Shown one piece after another: positions 16,888 through 26,252 of a stretch of 64,000 nt of DNA. The stretch's first letter is position 1, and each line of letters begins with the position of its first letter. The notes under the pieces were generated by a model. It made no database searches. It was given only the letters and a program-made list of their open reading frames with translations, and had not been told where the DNA came from. Source of the stretch: Lichenicola sp964247735 (lineage in GTDB: Bacteria > Pseudomonadota > Alphaproteobacteria > Acetobacterales > Acetobacteraceae). The DNA is taken from contig CAXTVS010000016.1 of the NCBI GenBank assembly GCA_964247735.1, positions 1-64,000 of the forward strand, in the 5' to 3' direction. The translations under genes were made by a program, and so were the position numbers.

Positions 16888-18438
16888 ATGGAGATCAGGC
16901 CACTTCTCGGGTTGCTCGGCGTGGTCATCGCCGCCCTGACGGCGGAGTTCAACGACGGCGTGTCGGGTGCGGCCTTGCCGGACATACGCGGCGGCCTGGG
17001 CATCGACCTCGACCAGGGCACCTGGCTGACCAGCCTGTACGCCACCGGCCAGGTCATCGGCATGTCGCTGTCGCCGTGGTGGGCGGTGACGCTGACGGTC
17101 CGACGCTGGGTGCTGTTCGCGGTCGGGCTGTGCTGCGTCTCGACGGTGTTCATCCCGTTCACCACCAACCTGTCCCTGCTCTACGTGCAGCGCTTCCTGC
17201 AAGGGTTCTCCGGCGGCCTGATCATTCCCTGCCTGCTGATCGTGGGCCTGCGCGTGCTCGCCCCGCCGATCCGGCTGTACGGCCTGGCGCTGTATGCCCT
17301 GACCGCGACGTTCGGGCCAAACATGTCGACCACCCTGGCGGCACTCTGGACCGACGTCGTCGCCTGGCAGTTCGTGTTCTTCGAGACCCTGCCGCTGTGC
17401 GCGCTGGCGGCGGTGCTGATCTGGTACGGGGTGGACCAGGACCCGCCGAAATACGAGCGGCTGCCGTCGTTCGACTGGTCGGGCGCGCTGCTGGGCGCGG
17501 TCGGCTTCAGCGCGCTGATCACCATGCTGGAGCAGGGCGACCGCTACGACTGGTTCAACTCCAGGACCATCTGCGTGCTGGCGCTGGTCAGCGTCGTGGT
17601 GCTGCCGCTGTTCGTGGCCAACGAGTTCCTGGTGGCGTCGCCGCTGTTCGGGTTCACCCTGCTGAAGCGGCGCAACCTCGCCTACGGGCTGATCACCCTG
17701 TTCACCTTCCTGCTGATCGGCCAGTCGGCGTCGACCATCCCGACCGCCTTCCTCACCGACGTCCAGGGGTTCCGTCCGATCCAGGCCTACGCGGTGACGC
17801 TGGTGGTGGCGGCGTCGCAGCTCGTGCTGCTGCCGCTGGTGGCGGTGCTGCTGAACTTCCGCCACGTCGATGCGCGCCTCGTCAGCTTCGCCGGCATGGC
17901 CTGCGTGCTGACCGCCTGCGTCGGCAACGTGTTCCTGACCAGCGTGGTGCAGGGCGGCGGGTTCCTGATCTGGCAGGGACTGCAGGCGGTGGGCGAGCCG
18001 CTGATCGTGCTGCCGCTGCTGATGATGTCGACCAACACCATCAAGAAGCCGGAGGAAGGGCCGCTGGCCTCGGCGCTGATCAACACCTGCCGCGGCCTGG
18101 CCGAGCCGGTCGGGACCTGGCTGCTGGCGCTGATCATGCGCTGGCGCGGCGGGCTGCATACCAACCGGATCGTCGACCAGTCGGCGCAGGGCATGTACCG
18201 CGTGATCGCAGGACCCGTGCTGATCCCCGGCAACGCGCCGCCGCTGCTGCAGAACGGCCAGCCGCGGGTTCCCGGGGCCCTGGACGCGTTCATGGCCGAC
18301 GTGCAGATCCAGTCGACGGTGCTGACGCTGAGCGACTCCTTCGTGGTGTTCGGCGGGCTCGTCGTCTTCCTCATGATCGTTCTGGCCCTGCTGCCGGAAC
18401 GCACCTATCCGCCGCGCATCGCGCTGGCCAAGAAGTAG
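16888..18438 (+). CDS. DHA2-type MFS multidrug efflux transporter
   Basis: 516 aa with about 14 membrane segments, the DHA2 (EmrB) layout: drug:proton antiporter of the inner membrane. The start is EIRPLLGLLGVVIAALTAEFNDG, then LPDIRGGLGI and TWLTSLYATGQVIGM, typical of EmrB-like proteins. Residue 1 is set at the ATG at 16888; a longer frame from 16834 lacks membrane-like sequence. Next come an HlyD adaptor (nine bases on) and an outer-membrane factor, so the three encode a complete tripartite pump spanning both membranes. No regulator gene is adjacent. The substrate is unknown. Confidence 0.93.
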   Translation: MEIRPLLGLLGVVIAALTAEFNDGVSGAALPDIRGGLGIDLDQGTWLTSLYATGQVIGMSLSPWWAVTLTVRRWVLFAVGLCCVSTVFIPFTTNLSLLYVQRFLQGFSGGLIIPCLLIVGLRVLAPPIRLYGLALYALTATFGPNMSTTLAALWTDVVAWQFVFFETLPLCALAAVLIWYGVDQDPPKYERLPSFDWSGALLGAVGFSALITMLEQGDRYDWFNSRTICVLALVSVVVLPLFVANEFLVASPLFGFTLLKRRNLAYGLITLFTFLLIGQSASTIPTAFLTDVQGFRPIQAYAVTLVVAASQLVLLPLVAVLLNFRHVDARLVSFAGMACVLTACVGNVFLTSVVQGGGFLIWQGLQAVGEPLIVLPLLMMSTNTIKKPEEGPLASALINTCRGLAEPVGTWLLALIMRWRGGLHTNRIVDQSAQGMYRVIAGPVLIPGNAPPLLQNGQPRVPGALDAFMADVQIQSTVLTLSDSFVVFGGLVVFLMIVLALLPERTYPPRIALAKK

Positions 18439-18447
18439 GAGCGCGCG

Positions 18448-19668
18448 GTGGCCGACGAGAAGGACGACTCCCAGGACAAGGACGAGAAGGGCCAGGACCA
18501 GAAGGGCCAGGACGGCGGCGACAAGAAGGGCGAGAACAAGAAGGACGGGGACGAGAACAAGAAGGACGGCGGCAAGGACCAGGGACAGGACAAGAAGCGC
18601 CGCCCGCTCTGGCCCTGGCTGCTGGTCGGCGTGCTGGTGCTGGGCTTCGTCGCCGCCGTGCTGGTGATCATCTACGCGCCCTCGGACTCGGTGTGGACCG
18701 ACGACGCCTACGTCACCGCGCACTACGCCACCATCGCGCCGCGCATCTCCGGGCAGGTGGCGAGCGTGGACGTGGAGGACAACCAGACGGTGCAGGCGGG
18801 GCAGGTGCTGGCCACGCTGGACGACCGCGACTACCGCACCACGCTCGCCACCGACGAGGCGATGCTGGCGCGCGACCAGGCGCAGGCGGACGACATCAAG
18901 GCGCAGATCGACCGCCTGCCGTCGCAGATCGCCCAGTCGCAGGCGAGCGTCGCGTCGTCGTCGGCGCAGCTCGTGTTCGCGCAGCAGAACGCCGCCCGCT
19001 ACCGCAACCTCGCCTCCACCGGCGCCGGCTCGTTCCAGGAACGCCAGCAGGCCGACATGTCGCTGCGCCAGGCGCAGGCCTCGCTGGACGGCTCGCAGGC
19101 GCAGGTCAGCTCGACCCGGCACCAGCTGCCGATCCTGCAGGCGCAATACCAGGCGGCGCTCGGCACCATCCGCTCGGACCGGGCGCAGGTGGAGCAGGCG
19201 CGGCTGAACCTGTCCTATACCCGCATCCTGGCGCCGGTGGACGGCAACGTGGCGGAGCGGGAGGTGCAGGTCGGCAACTTCGTGGGGCCGGGGGCGGCGC
19301 TGATGGCGCTGGTGCCGCTGGACCGGGTGTTCATCGTCGCCAACTACCGCGAGATCGCACTCACCCACGTGCTGCCCGGGCAGCACGCGCGCATCCACGT
19401 GGACGCCTACAACCTCGACCTCGACGGCGTGGTGGACAGCGTGCCGCCGGCCTCCGGCGCCGCGTTCGCGCCGATCCAGCCCAACAACGCCACCGGCAAC
19501 TTCACCAAGATCGTGCAGCGCCTGCCGGTCAAGATCGTGGTCTCGCCGGGACAGAACGACGCCAAGCTGCTGCGGATCGGGTTCTCGGTGGAGATCACCA
19601 TCCACACCGGGCAGGTGGACGTGAAGGGCGAGCAGAACGCGACGCCGCAGCGGCTGACCGCGCGCTGA
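18448..19668 (+). CDS. HlyD/EmrA-family membrane fusion protein with low-complexity charged N-terminus
   Basis: 406 aa, GTG start nine bases after the MFS stop. Residues 2-52 are almost entirely Lys, Asp, Glu, Gln, Gly and Asn in runs such as KKDGDENKKDGGKDQ; this is unusual for the family, whose cytoplasmic tails are short. One membrane anchor follows (PLWPWLLVGVLVLGFVAAV), then the lipoyl halves (TDDAYVTAHYATIAPRISG and NLSYTRILAPVDG), a long coiled-coil hairpin (about 130-260) and the barrel domain. It bridges the MFS pump and the outer-membrane protein encoded next. The acidic/basic tail would lie in the cytoplasm. Confidence 0.93.
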   Translation: MADEKDDSQDKDEKGQDQKGQDGGDKKGENKKDGDENKKDGGKDQGQDKKRRPLWPWLLVGVLVLGFVAAVLVIIYAPSDSVWTDDAYVTAHYATIAPRISGQVASVDVEDNQTVQAGQVLATLDDRDYRTTLATDEAMLARDQAQADDIKAQIDRLPSQIAQSQASVASSSAQLVFAQQNAARYRNLASTGAGSFQERQQADMSLRQAQASLDGSQAQVSSTRHQLPILQAQYQAALGTIRSDRAQVEQARLNLSYTRILAPVDGNVAEREVQVGNFVGPGAALMALVPLDRVFIVANYREIALTHVLPGQHARIHVDAYNLDLDGVVDSVPPASGAAFAPIQPNNATGNFTKIVQRLPVKIVVSPGQNDAKLLRIGFSVEITIHTGQVDVKGEQNATPQRLTAR

Positions 19669-19670
19669 CC

Positions 19671-21116
19671 ATGAGGACGCTCCGCACGATCCTGGGCGCC
19701 GCTGCGCTGGCGGTTCTGGCCGGATGCACCGTCGGGCCGGACTTCCACCGGCCGGACGGCTACGCGCCGAAGCGCTGGTGGCGGCCGGCGCCGGACCAGG
19801 TCGGCAGCCAGCCCACCTTCGGCGGCACGGTGGACGCGGCCTGGTGGACCCGGTTCGGGGACCCGGAGCTGACGTCGCTGGTGGAGCGGCTGGCGCGGCA
19901 GAACCTCGACCTGCAGGCGGCCGCGGAGCGGGTCGAACAGGGCCGGGCGCAGCGGCGCATCGCCGCCTCGCAAGGGCTGCCGACGCTGGACGCGAACAGC
20001 CTGTACAACCGGGTGCGGACGGCGCCGCCGCTGCTGTCAGCACTGGTGGTCCCGGCACCCGGCGCACCCACCAGCTTCGACTTCTACGAGAACGACCTGT
20101 CCTCGTCGTGGGAGGTGGACCTGTTCGGCCGGGTGCGGCGCGCGGTCGAGGCGCAGCGGGCCAACACGGAGGCGGCGATCGAGGCGCGCCACGCCATCGC
20201 CCTGATGGCGATCTCCGACCTGGCGCAGGACTACATGCAGCTGCGCGGCACCCAGGCGACCGAGGCGATCACCGAGGCGAGCCTGGCCGACGCCGACCGC
20301 AACCTGGCGCTGGTGCGCGACCAGTTCGCCCAGGGCGCCAGCACCACGCTCGACATCGCCAACGCCGCGTCGCAGCGGGCGACGATCGCGGCGAACCTGC
20401 CGCCGCTGCGGGCCAGCGAGGCGAGCCTGGTGAACGCGATGGGATACCTGCTGGGCGAGCCGCCGGGCGCGCTGGGGGGCGAGCTCGGGCCCGCGGCGGC
20501 GCAGCCGCCGGTGCCGCCGGTGGTGCCGATCGGGCTGCCGGCCGAGCTGGCGCGACGCCGGCCGGACGTGCGCGAGGCGGAAGCGCGGCTGCACGCCGCG
20601 ACCGCGGAGACCGGCGTGGCGGTGGCCGACTTCTATCCCGACGTGCGGCTGACCGGGCAGATCGGCACCCAGGCGCTGCAGTTCCCGCAGGTGTTCAACC
20701 TCGTGTCCGGCTACTACATGGTCGGGCCCACGGTGGACGTGCCGATCTTCGAGGGCGGCCGGCTGCGCGCGACGCTGCACCTGCGCCGCTCGCAGCAGCG
20801 CGAGGCGGCGATCACCTACCGCAGCACGGTGCTGCAGGCCTGGCAGGACGTCGACAACGCGCTCACCGCCTACGTGCAGGCGCAGCACCGACGCGAGAGC
20901 GTGGCGGAGGCGGTGCGGCAGAGCAGGCTGGCCCTGGACGCGTCGCGCCAGCGCTACCGGCAGGGCGCGGTCGACTTCCTCAACGTGCTGGCGGCGCAGA
21001 ACGCGCTGCTGCAGAACCAGAGCACGCTGGCCAACAGCGACACGCAGATCGAGACCGACCTGGTGGCGCTGTACCGCGCGCTGGGCGGGGGCTGGGAGAT
21101 CGCGGACCGGAAATGA
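19671..21116 (+). CDS. NodT-type outer-membrane efflux lipoprotein
   Basis: 481 aa, starting two bases after the HlyD stop. A lipoprotein signal peptide ends in LAVLAGC, with Cys19 as the lipid site, followed by TVGPDFHRP, the hallmark opening of RND/NodT-type outer-membrane factors. Two outer-membrane-efflux repeats follow (about 60-270 and 280-475) with WWTRFGDPEL, WEVDLFGRVRR and RRPDVREAEARL. It forms the trimeric outer-membrane channel of the pump encoded by the two genes before it. A second, separate copy lies at 23694 on the other strand. Confidence 0.95.
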   Translation: MRTLRTILGAAALAVLAGCTVGPDFHRPDGYAPKRWWRPAPDQVGSQPTFGGTVDAAWWTRFGDPELTSLVERLARQNLDLQAAAERVEQGRAQRRIAASQGLPTLDANSLYNRVRTAPPLLSALVVPAPGAPTSFDFYENDLSSSWEVDLFGRVRRAVEAQRANTEAAIEARHAIALMAISDLAQDYMQLRGTQATEAITEASLADADRNLALVRDQFAQGASTTLDIANAASQRATIAANLPPLRASEASLVNAMGYLLGEPPGALGGELGPAAAQPPVPPVVPIGLPAELARRRPDVREAEARLHAATAETGVAVADFYPDVRLTGQIGTQALQFPQVFNLVSGYYMVGPTVDVPIFEGGRLRATLHLRRSQQREAAITYRSTVLQAWQDVDNALTAYVQAQHRRESVAEAVRQSRLALDASRQRYRQGAVDFLNVLAAQNALLQNQSTLANSDTQIETDLVALYRALGGGWEIADRK

Positions 21117-21274
21117 CGTTTTCGTGCGATGTGCCGCCAACGCGGCCGTGCACGCGTCGCCGCGGAGTTTGCAGCTCTTGTCAGGCCTCTTGCCAACCGG
21201 GCCGCGATCGCCGAACCTGCCCTCCGCATCGCGCCGATCGCCGCTGGCCGGCTCGATGCACAACAAACGGCGCG

Positions 21275-21294
21275 GGGCAGCCGTCGAGCTGCCC
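21275..21294 (+). terminator. Hairpin between the efflux operon and the beta-helix gene
   Basis: GGGCAGC, loop CGTCGA, GCTGCCC: a perfect seven-base stem 34 bases before the next start codon. It may end the efflux transcript or act in the leader of the next gene. Confidence 0.4.
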
Positions 21295-21328
21295 ACGCAA
21301 AAAGCCGGTCCGCCTGGGGAAACGCATC

Positions 21329-23197
21329 ATGCAGCCTTGTCGACTTTCCAAGACCGTTGCCGGTCGGGTCCTGTACGGCCTGACGCTCGGACTGGCCCTT
21401 CTGGTTGCCGCAGGAGCGGGCGCCGGAGGGATGCCGGCCGCCCGCGCCGGAACCCTGCCGAACCTGGGGCCGAACGTCGTCGTCTTCACGCCCGCCATGT
21501 CCGTGAGCCAGATCCAGGCCACGGTGAACGCGATCGCCAACCAGCAGGTATCCAACCAGTTCGGCACCGAGCGCTACGCCCTGCTGTTCGAGCCGGGCAC
21601 GTACGGCTCGGCCGCCACGCCGCTGAACTTCCAGGTCGGCTACTACACCACCGTGGCCGGGCTCGGGCAGTCGCCGGGCGACGTGGTCATCAACGGCTCG
21701 ATCGACGTGTACAACCAGTGCAGCAACGGCAGCTGCAACGCGCTCGACAACTTCTGGCGCTCGCTGTCGAACCTGACCATCAACGTGAGCAACCCCACGG
21801 CCGGCTGCTACACGGGCGAGTTCTGGGCGGTGTCGCAGGCCGCACCCCTGCGGCGCGTGCAGGTGAACGGCAACGCGACGCTGATGGACTACTGCACCAG
21901 CCCGTCCGACGCGAGCGGCGGCTTCATCGCCGACTCGAAGTTCGCGGGCGGCACCTTCACCAGCGGCTCGCAGCAGCAGTGGCTGACCCGCAACAGCGTG
22001 CTCGACGGCTGGTCCAACGGGGTGTGGAACCAGGTGTTCTCCGGCGTCACCGGCGCACCCGCCAACTGCTTCCCGGCGCAGAGCTCCTGCGGCGGCCCCT
22101 ACACCACGCTCCCCACCAGCCCGGTCACCCGCGAGGCGCCGTACCTGTATACGGACGCGAACGGCAACGCCCTGGTGTTCGTGCCGTCCGTGCAGCGCAA
22201 CAGTTCCGGCATCAGCTGGGGCAGCGGCCAGACCGCCGGCCGGTCGATCCCCCTCAGCCAGTTCTTCATCGCCACGCCGGCGAGCAACGCGGCGGAGATC
22301 AGCCTCGCCCTGCTGGAAGGCAGGAACCTCCTCCTGACGCCCGGGGTGTACGACCTCCAGGGAACCATCCTCGTGTCCCGGCCCGACACGGTGGTGCTGG
22401 GGCTCGGCATGCCGACGCTGATCCCGCAGAACGGCCTGCCCGCCCTGGCCTCGCTCGACGGGCGCGGCGTGCTGGTCGAGGGCGTCATCGTCGACGCAGG
22501 GCCGAAGCGCTCGCCGGTGCTGCTGCAGCTCGGCACGCAGCTCGCGAACATCGTGGACCCGGCCCTCGGCAGCAACACGGCGGACGACCCGTCCGCGCTG
22601 TTCGACGTGTTCTTCCGCATCGGCGGCGCGGAAGCCGGCAGCGCCGGGACCGCGCTGGTGGTGGATGCCGACAACGCGCTGATCGACAACGTGTGGGCCT
22701 GGCGCGCCGACCACGGCGCCGGCGTCGGCTGGACCCTCAACACCGCCGACACCGGCCTGGCCGTGAACGGCAACAACGTCACGGCCTACGGGCTCGCGGT
22801 GGAGCACTTCCAGCAGTACGAGGTGGTCTGGAACGGGCAGAACGGCACCGACGTCTTCTTCCAGAACGAGATGCCGTACGACCCGCCGAGCCAGGCGGCC
22901 TGGATGGAGGCGCCCGGCGTCGACGGCTGGGCGGCGTTCAAGGTGGCCGACGGGGTGCGCTCCTTCCACGGCTACGGCATGGGCAGCTACAGCAACTTCG
23001 ACCTCGGCGTGAACATCCTCGCCGCCAACGCCTTCGAGGTGCCGTCCAGCCTGCCGGCGGGCAGCCTGAACGACCTGCTGACGGTGTTCCTGAACCCGGC
23101 CTCCTCGGGCGGGATCACCAACGTCGTCGACAACACCGGCGGGTCCTCCACCGGTGCCAACCCGGACGTGCCGGTCACCGTCACCCTTTATCCGTGA
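21329..23197 (+). CDS. Secreted right-handed beta-helix (pectate-lyase-fold) protein
   Basis: 622 aa with an N-terminal signal peptide (RVLYGLTLGLALLVAAGAGAG, cleavage near ARAG, about residue 40). The rest is rich in short beta repeats with Asn and Gly turns (YGSAATPLNFQVGYYTTVAGL, DVVINGSIDVYNQC, LFEPGTYG), as in proteins sometimes labelled coagulation factor 5/8-like or adenylyl cyclase by transfer. Several cysteine pairs (QCSNGSCN, NCFPAQSSC) suggest extracytoplasmic disulfides. It is probably a wall or glycan-binding, possibly polysaccharide-cleaving, protein; no catalytic residues can be named. The start is supported by GGGGA eight bases upstream. Confidence 0.8.
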   Translation: MQPCRLSKTVAGRVLYGLTLGLALLVAAGAGAGGMPAARAGTLPNLGPNVVVFTPAMSVSQIQATVNAIANQQVSNQFGTERYALLFEPGTYGSAATPLNFQVGYYTTVAGLGQSPGDVVINGSIDVYNQCSNGSCNALDNFWRSLSNLTINVSNPTAGCYTGEFWAVSQAAPLRRVQVNGNATLMDYCTSPSDASGGFIADSKFAGGTFTSGSQQQWLTRNSVLDGWSNGVWNQVFSGVTGAPANCFPAQSSCGGPYTTLPTSPVTREAPYLYTDANGNALVFVPSVQRNSSGISWGSGQTAGRSIPLSQFFIATPASNAAEISLALLEGRNLLLTPGVYDLQGTILVSRPDTVVLGLGMPTLIPQNGLPALASLDGRGVLVEGVIVDAGPKRSPVLLQLGTQLANIVDPALGSNTADDPSALFDVFFRIGGAEAGSAGTALVVDADNALIDNVWAWRADHGAGVGWTLNTADTGLAVNGNNVTAYGLAVEHFQQYEVVWNGQNGTDVFFQNEMPYDPPSQAAWMEAPGVDGWAAFKVADGVRSFHGYGMGSYSNFDLGVNILAANAFEVPSSLPAGSLNDLLTVFLNPASSGGITNVVDNTGGSSTGANPDVPVTVTLYP

Positions 23198-23693
23198 CGA
23201 CCGGCCACGGCACCGCTGCGCCTGGCGCAGCGGTGCCGTTCCACCGGATATCGAGCGTCGCGATCAGGACACTGGAATGGAGCAGGTCCGCCAGGAGCGG
23301 CCGAAGACCTTCCGGCCAGCAACGCTGCGATCGTCGGCCGGGTCGAGGTCGCAGCCGGGTTTCCGCCGCCGCCTCAGGTTGACGAGATGGCCGGCGCCCC
23401 GAGGAAGCCGATCAGCCGATGGCGCGACGGGTACGGCCGGCCTGTGTCCATTGATCAGGCACGAGCAGCGTCACCTGCTGTCCCGTCACCGGGTCCGCGC
23501 GGTCTTCGGAAAGGCGCTTTCCCGAAGTCGTGGTTCGATCCGGGCTCTTGGTCTGTTGGTCGTCACGCCCCGTGAGCGATCAGTGGAAGCCAAGGACCGT
23601 GCCTGAGACAACATCATAGGCCTCACGCTGCCCGGAGACAGGCGAAGTGCTTGCCGTCGCCGCTTCGGCCGGTGACCATGTGTTGTGTTGGCC
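23198..23693. other. 496-base gap with one strong hairpin and no convincing gene
   Basis: Lies between the convergent beta-helix and outer-membrane factor genes. The left end holds a 15-base-stem terminator. A 62-codon open frame at 23387-23575 (starting AGAPRKPISRWRDGYGRP) lacks a ribosome-binding site and resembles nothing I know. The gap could be gene remains, but nothing can be identified. Confidence 0.5.
23208..23238 (+). terminator. Long perfect-stem terminator after the beta-helix gene
   Basis: CGGCACCGCTGCGCC (23208-23222) and GGCGCAGCGGTGCCG (23224-23238) are exact inverted repeats with a single T between them, eleven bases after the stop. Two T's follow. Very stable; it could work in both directions. 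Confidence 0.75.
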
Positions 23694-25205
23694 TCAGCCC
23701 GCGTCCGGTCCCGCCTCCGCCATCCGGTGTTGCGACGCCGCGTCCACCGGGAGCGTGGTGTCGGTCAGCGCCACGCCCTGCCAGCCGGCGCCGAGGGCGG
23801 TGAACAGGCCGATCGCGTCGTCGAGCCGGGACAGCTCGCCCAGCGCCTCCAGGTTCTGCGCCGCGTAGGTCGCCCGCTCGCTGGTCAGCACGTCGAGGAA
23901 GCCGCTCAGCCCGGCCTGGTACAGCCGGCGCGACCGGTCCAGCGCCAGCGCGTCGTCCGCCGCAGCACGGCGCAGGGTGGCGGTGCGGTCCTCGTCGTTG
24001 CGGTAGGCGACCAGCCGGTCCTCGACCTCGCGGAAGCCCCCCAGCACCGCCTGCTCGTAGCCGAGCCGGGCCGCTTCGGCGTTGGCGCGGGCTTCCCGCA
24101 CCTGCGCCGACAGGGTGCCGCCATGCCAGATCGGGATGCTGGCCTCCAGGAGCAGCGACCAGGCCAGGCTGCTGGCGGTGAACAGCTCGTGGATCATGCT
24201 GGCCTGCGGCGTGAACGACAGCGGCAGGGTGAAGCTGGGGTAGAGCTGCGCCACCGCGACGCCGATCCGCGCCGTCGCCTGCGCGTACTGCCGCTCGGCC
24301 TGGCGGATGTCGGGGCGGTTGGCGATCACCATCGAGGGCAGCGTCACCGGCAGCGGCGGGATGTCGGGAAGCGGCGCCGGCTCGGTCAGCCGCGCTTCCA
24401 GCGTGCCCGGCATCCGGCCGCACAGCACCGCGATGGCGTGCGCCAGCTGGGCGACCTGCGTCTCGAGCGGCGGCCGGGTCGCCTGCTCGGTTTCCAGCTC
24501 CGCCTGCGCCTGCGCCACCTGCAGCGTGGTGCCGAGGCCCTGGGTGTAGACCTTCCGGCTCAGCGCCAGCGATTCCGCCGCCGCCCGGATGTTGCGGTCG
24601 GCGATCCCGAGCTGCAGCTGGGCGGCGCGCAGCCCCACATAGTCGCCGGCGAGCTCGGACAGGATCGTCAGCAGCAGGCCGCGCCGCTGCTCGATCCCGG
24701 CGTCCAGCGCCGCCTGCTGCGCCTCCACCGAGTGGCGCAGCCGGCCGAACACGTCGATCTGCCAGGATGCCGTGCCGCCGTACTGCCAGAAGCGGTTGTC
24801 GGAATCGATGCCGGGCAGCGGCGGGTATTCCAGCGTGGTGCTGAAGCGCTGGATCCCGGCGGCCGGCGTGAGGTCGATCTGCGGGTAGAGCTGTCCCCTG
24901 ATCTGGTCGCGCAGCGCGCGCGCCGCCAGCAGACGCTGCCCCGCCTGCGCCAGCTGCCGGTTGCCGGCGATCGCGTCGGCCACCAGCGCGTCCAGCAGCG
25001 GGTCGTGGAAGGCCGCCCACCAGTCGCGCATCTGCGCCTCGGTGCGGGCGATCTCGTCCGGGCTCGCCGCGTGCTCGGTCCAGTTCGCCGGCACGCCCGC
25101 CATGTGCGGCGGGTGGTAGTGCGGGCCGACGGTGCAGGCGTCCAGCAGCAGGAGCGCCGACAGGCAGGCCGCGCGCCACGGCCGCCCGGCCGGCATGATC
25201 CTCAT
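23694..25205 (-). CDS. NodT-type outer-membrane efflux lipoprotein (AaeAB-like system)
   Basis: 503 aa. The signal peptide ends in LLLLDAC (lipidated Cys near 24) and is followed by TVGPHYHPP. The two efflux repeats carry DWWAAFHDPLLDALV, WQIDVFGRLRHSVEA and NRPDIRQAERQYAQA. An ATG nine bases further in (MPAGRPW), preceded by GAGGATC, is an equally good start. It follows the HlyD gene with seven bases between them, so the two are co-transcribed. The FUSC and DUF1656 genes that normally head this operon type lie 5.7 kb upstream on the same strand. Confidence 0.93.
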   Translation of the reverse strand: MRIMPAGRPWRAACLSALLLLDACTVGPHYHPPHMAGVPANWTEHAASPDEIARTEAQMRDWWAAFHDPLLDALVADAIAGNRQLAQAGQRLLAARALRDQIRGQLYPQIDLTPAAGIQRFSTTLEYPPLPGIDSDNRFWQYGGTASWQIDVFGRLRHSVEAQQAALDAGIEQRRGLLLTILSELAGDYVGLRAAQLQLGIADRNIRAAAESLALSRKVYTQGLGTTLQVAQAQAELETEQATRPPLETQVAQLAHAIAVLCGRMPGTLEARLTEPAPLPDIPPLPVTLPSMVIANRPDIRQAERQYAQATARIGVAVAQLYPSFTLPLSFTPQASMIHELFTASSLAWSLLLEASIPIWHGGTLSAQVREARANAEAARLGYEQAVLGGFREVEDRLVAYRNDEDRTATLRRAAADDALALDRSRRLYQAGLSGFLDVLTSERATYAAQNLEALGELSRLDDAIGLFTALGAGWQGVALTDTTLPVDAASQHRMAEAGPDAG

Positions 25206-25212
25206 CGACCGG

Positions 25213-26121
25213 TCACAGGTGGTCCTGCAGCCAGCTCGGCAGCCGCCCGTCGTCGTGCGCTTCCGCGCCCACCGCCACCGAGCAGGTCATGCCGGCGGCC
25301 AGCACCACCCCCGGCGGCACGCGGTCGATGCCGATCCTGACCGGGATCCGCTGCGCCAGCCGCACCCAGGTGAACACCGGGTTCACGTCCTGCAGCCCTT
25401 CGCGGTCGGGGGTGCCGTTCTGGTCGTTGATGCCGCCGGCGATGCTGTCGACGTGGCCGCCCAGGATCGGCGCGTAGCCCATCAGCTTGATCCGCGCCGG
25501 GTCGCCGACCCGGATCCTGCCCAGCTTGGTTTCCTCGAAGTAGCCGTAGATCCAGAACGAGTCCGCGTCGATCACCGCCACCCGCGCCTGGCCCGCGGTG
25601 GCGTAGTCGCCGACCCGGAGCAGCAGGTTGGTCACCGGGCCGTTCACCGGCGAGTACAGCGTGGCGCGCTGGAGGTTGAGCCGCGCGGTGTCGAGCTGTG
25701 CCTGCGCCGCGTCCACGGTCGCCTGCTGCGTCGCCGCGGTGGAGGCGAACTGCGCCCGCTCCTCCGCCGAGACGATGCCGGCCAGGCCTTCGCGCCGCTT
25801 CACGTCGGACTGGCGCAGCCGCAGCTCCTCGCGCGCACTTTCCAGCCGCGCCTGCGCTTCCGTGATCGACAGCCGGAACCGGGTCGGGTCGATCACGAAC
25901 AGCGGGTCGCCCTTGCGCACCACCTGGTTGTCGCGCACCGGCACCGCCACCACGGTCCCGGACACCTCCGGCGCGATGTCCACCACGTAGGCCCTCACCC
26001 GGCCGTCGCGGGTCCAGGGCGAGACCATGTAGGTGCGCCACAGGCTGCTGCCGAGCACCAGCGCCGCCGCCAGCGCCGCGAGGGTCAGGACGACTCGGAC
26101 GACAGCGCGCAGGACGATCAT
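25213..26121 (-). CDS. HlyD/AaeA-family membrane fusion protein
   Basis: 302 aa. One N-terminal anchor (IVLRAVVRVVLTLAALAAALVLG) is followed by YMVSPWTRDGRVRAYVVDI, the AaeA/EmrA-like entry into the barrel-sandwich domain, a short coiled coil (about 85-150), and YSPVNGPVTNLLLRVGDYA for the second lipoyl half. The family pairs with FUSC-type inner-membrane transporters exporting aromatic acids. The frame is open to an ATG at 26157, but the ATG at 26121 has GAGG eight bases upstream and starts directly before the anchor. It is separated from its expected partners (FUSC, DUF1656) by the 26158-31851 segment. Confidence 0.92.
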   Translation of the reverse strand: MIVLRAVVRVVLTLAALAAALVLGSSLWRTYMVSPWTRDGRVRAYVVDIAPEVSGTVVAVPVRDNQVVRKGDPLFVIDPTRFRLSITEAQARLESAREELRLRQSDVKRREGLAGIVSAEERAQFASTAATQQATVDAAQAQLDTARLNLQRATLYSPVNGPVTNLLLRVGDYATAGQARVAVIDADSFWIYGYFEETKLGRIRVGDPARIKLMGYAPILGGHVDSIAGGINDQNGTPDREGLQDVNPVFTWVRLAQRIPVRIGIDRVPPGVVLAAGMTCSVAVGAEAHDDGRLPSWLQDHL

Positions 26122-26252
26122 CGCGGGCCTCAGCTTCAGAACGCCCGGCCGGGACATCCCTGGACCGGCCGGGGCCGCCTGGACCCCGGGCCGCGGTTAC
26201 TTAGACGACGGGGCCTCGGCGCGCCATCGGCCGGGACCGTCCTCGTCGGGCG

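Noticed and set aside
16807..20067. A 1086-codon minus-strand frame over the efflux operon
   Set aside because: Shadow of three intact plus-strand genes; Arg/His/Gln-rich with no recognisable domain.
23532..23541. GGTTCGATCC, resembling a tRNA T-loop
   Set aside because: Flanking bases do not pair into a T-stem or acceptor stem, so no tRNA can be built.
23387..23575. A 62-codon frame in the 23.2-23.7-kb gap as a possible gene
   Set aside because: No ribosome-binding site and no resemblance to a known protein; kept only as part of the gap description.
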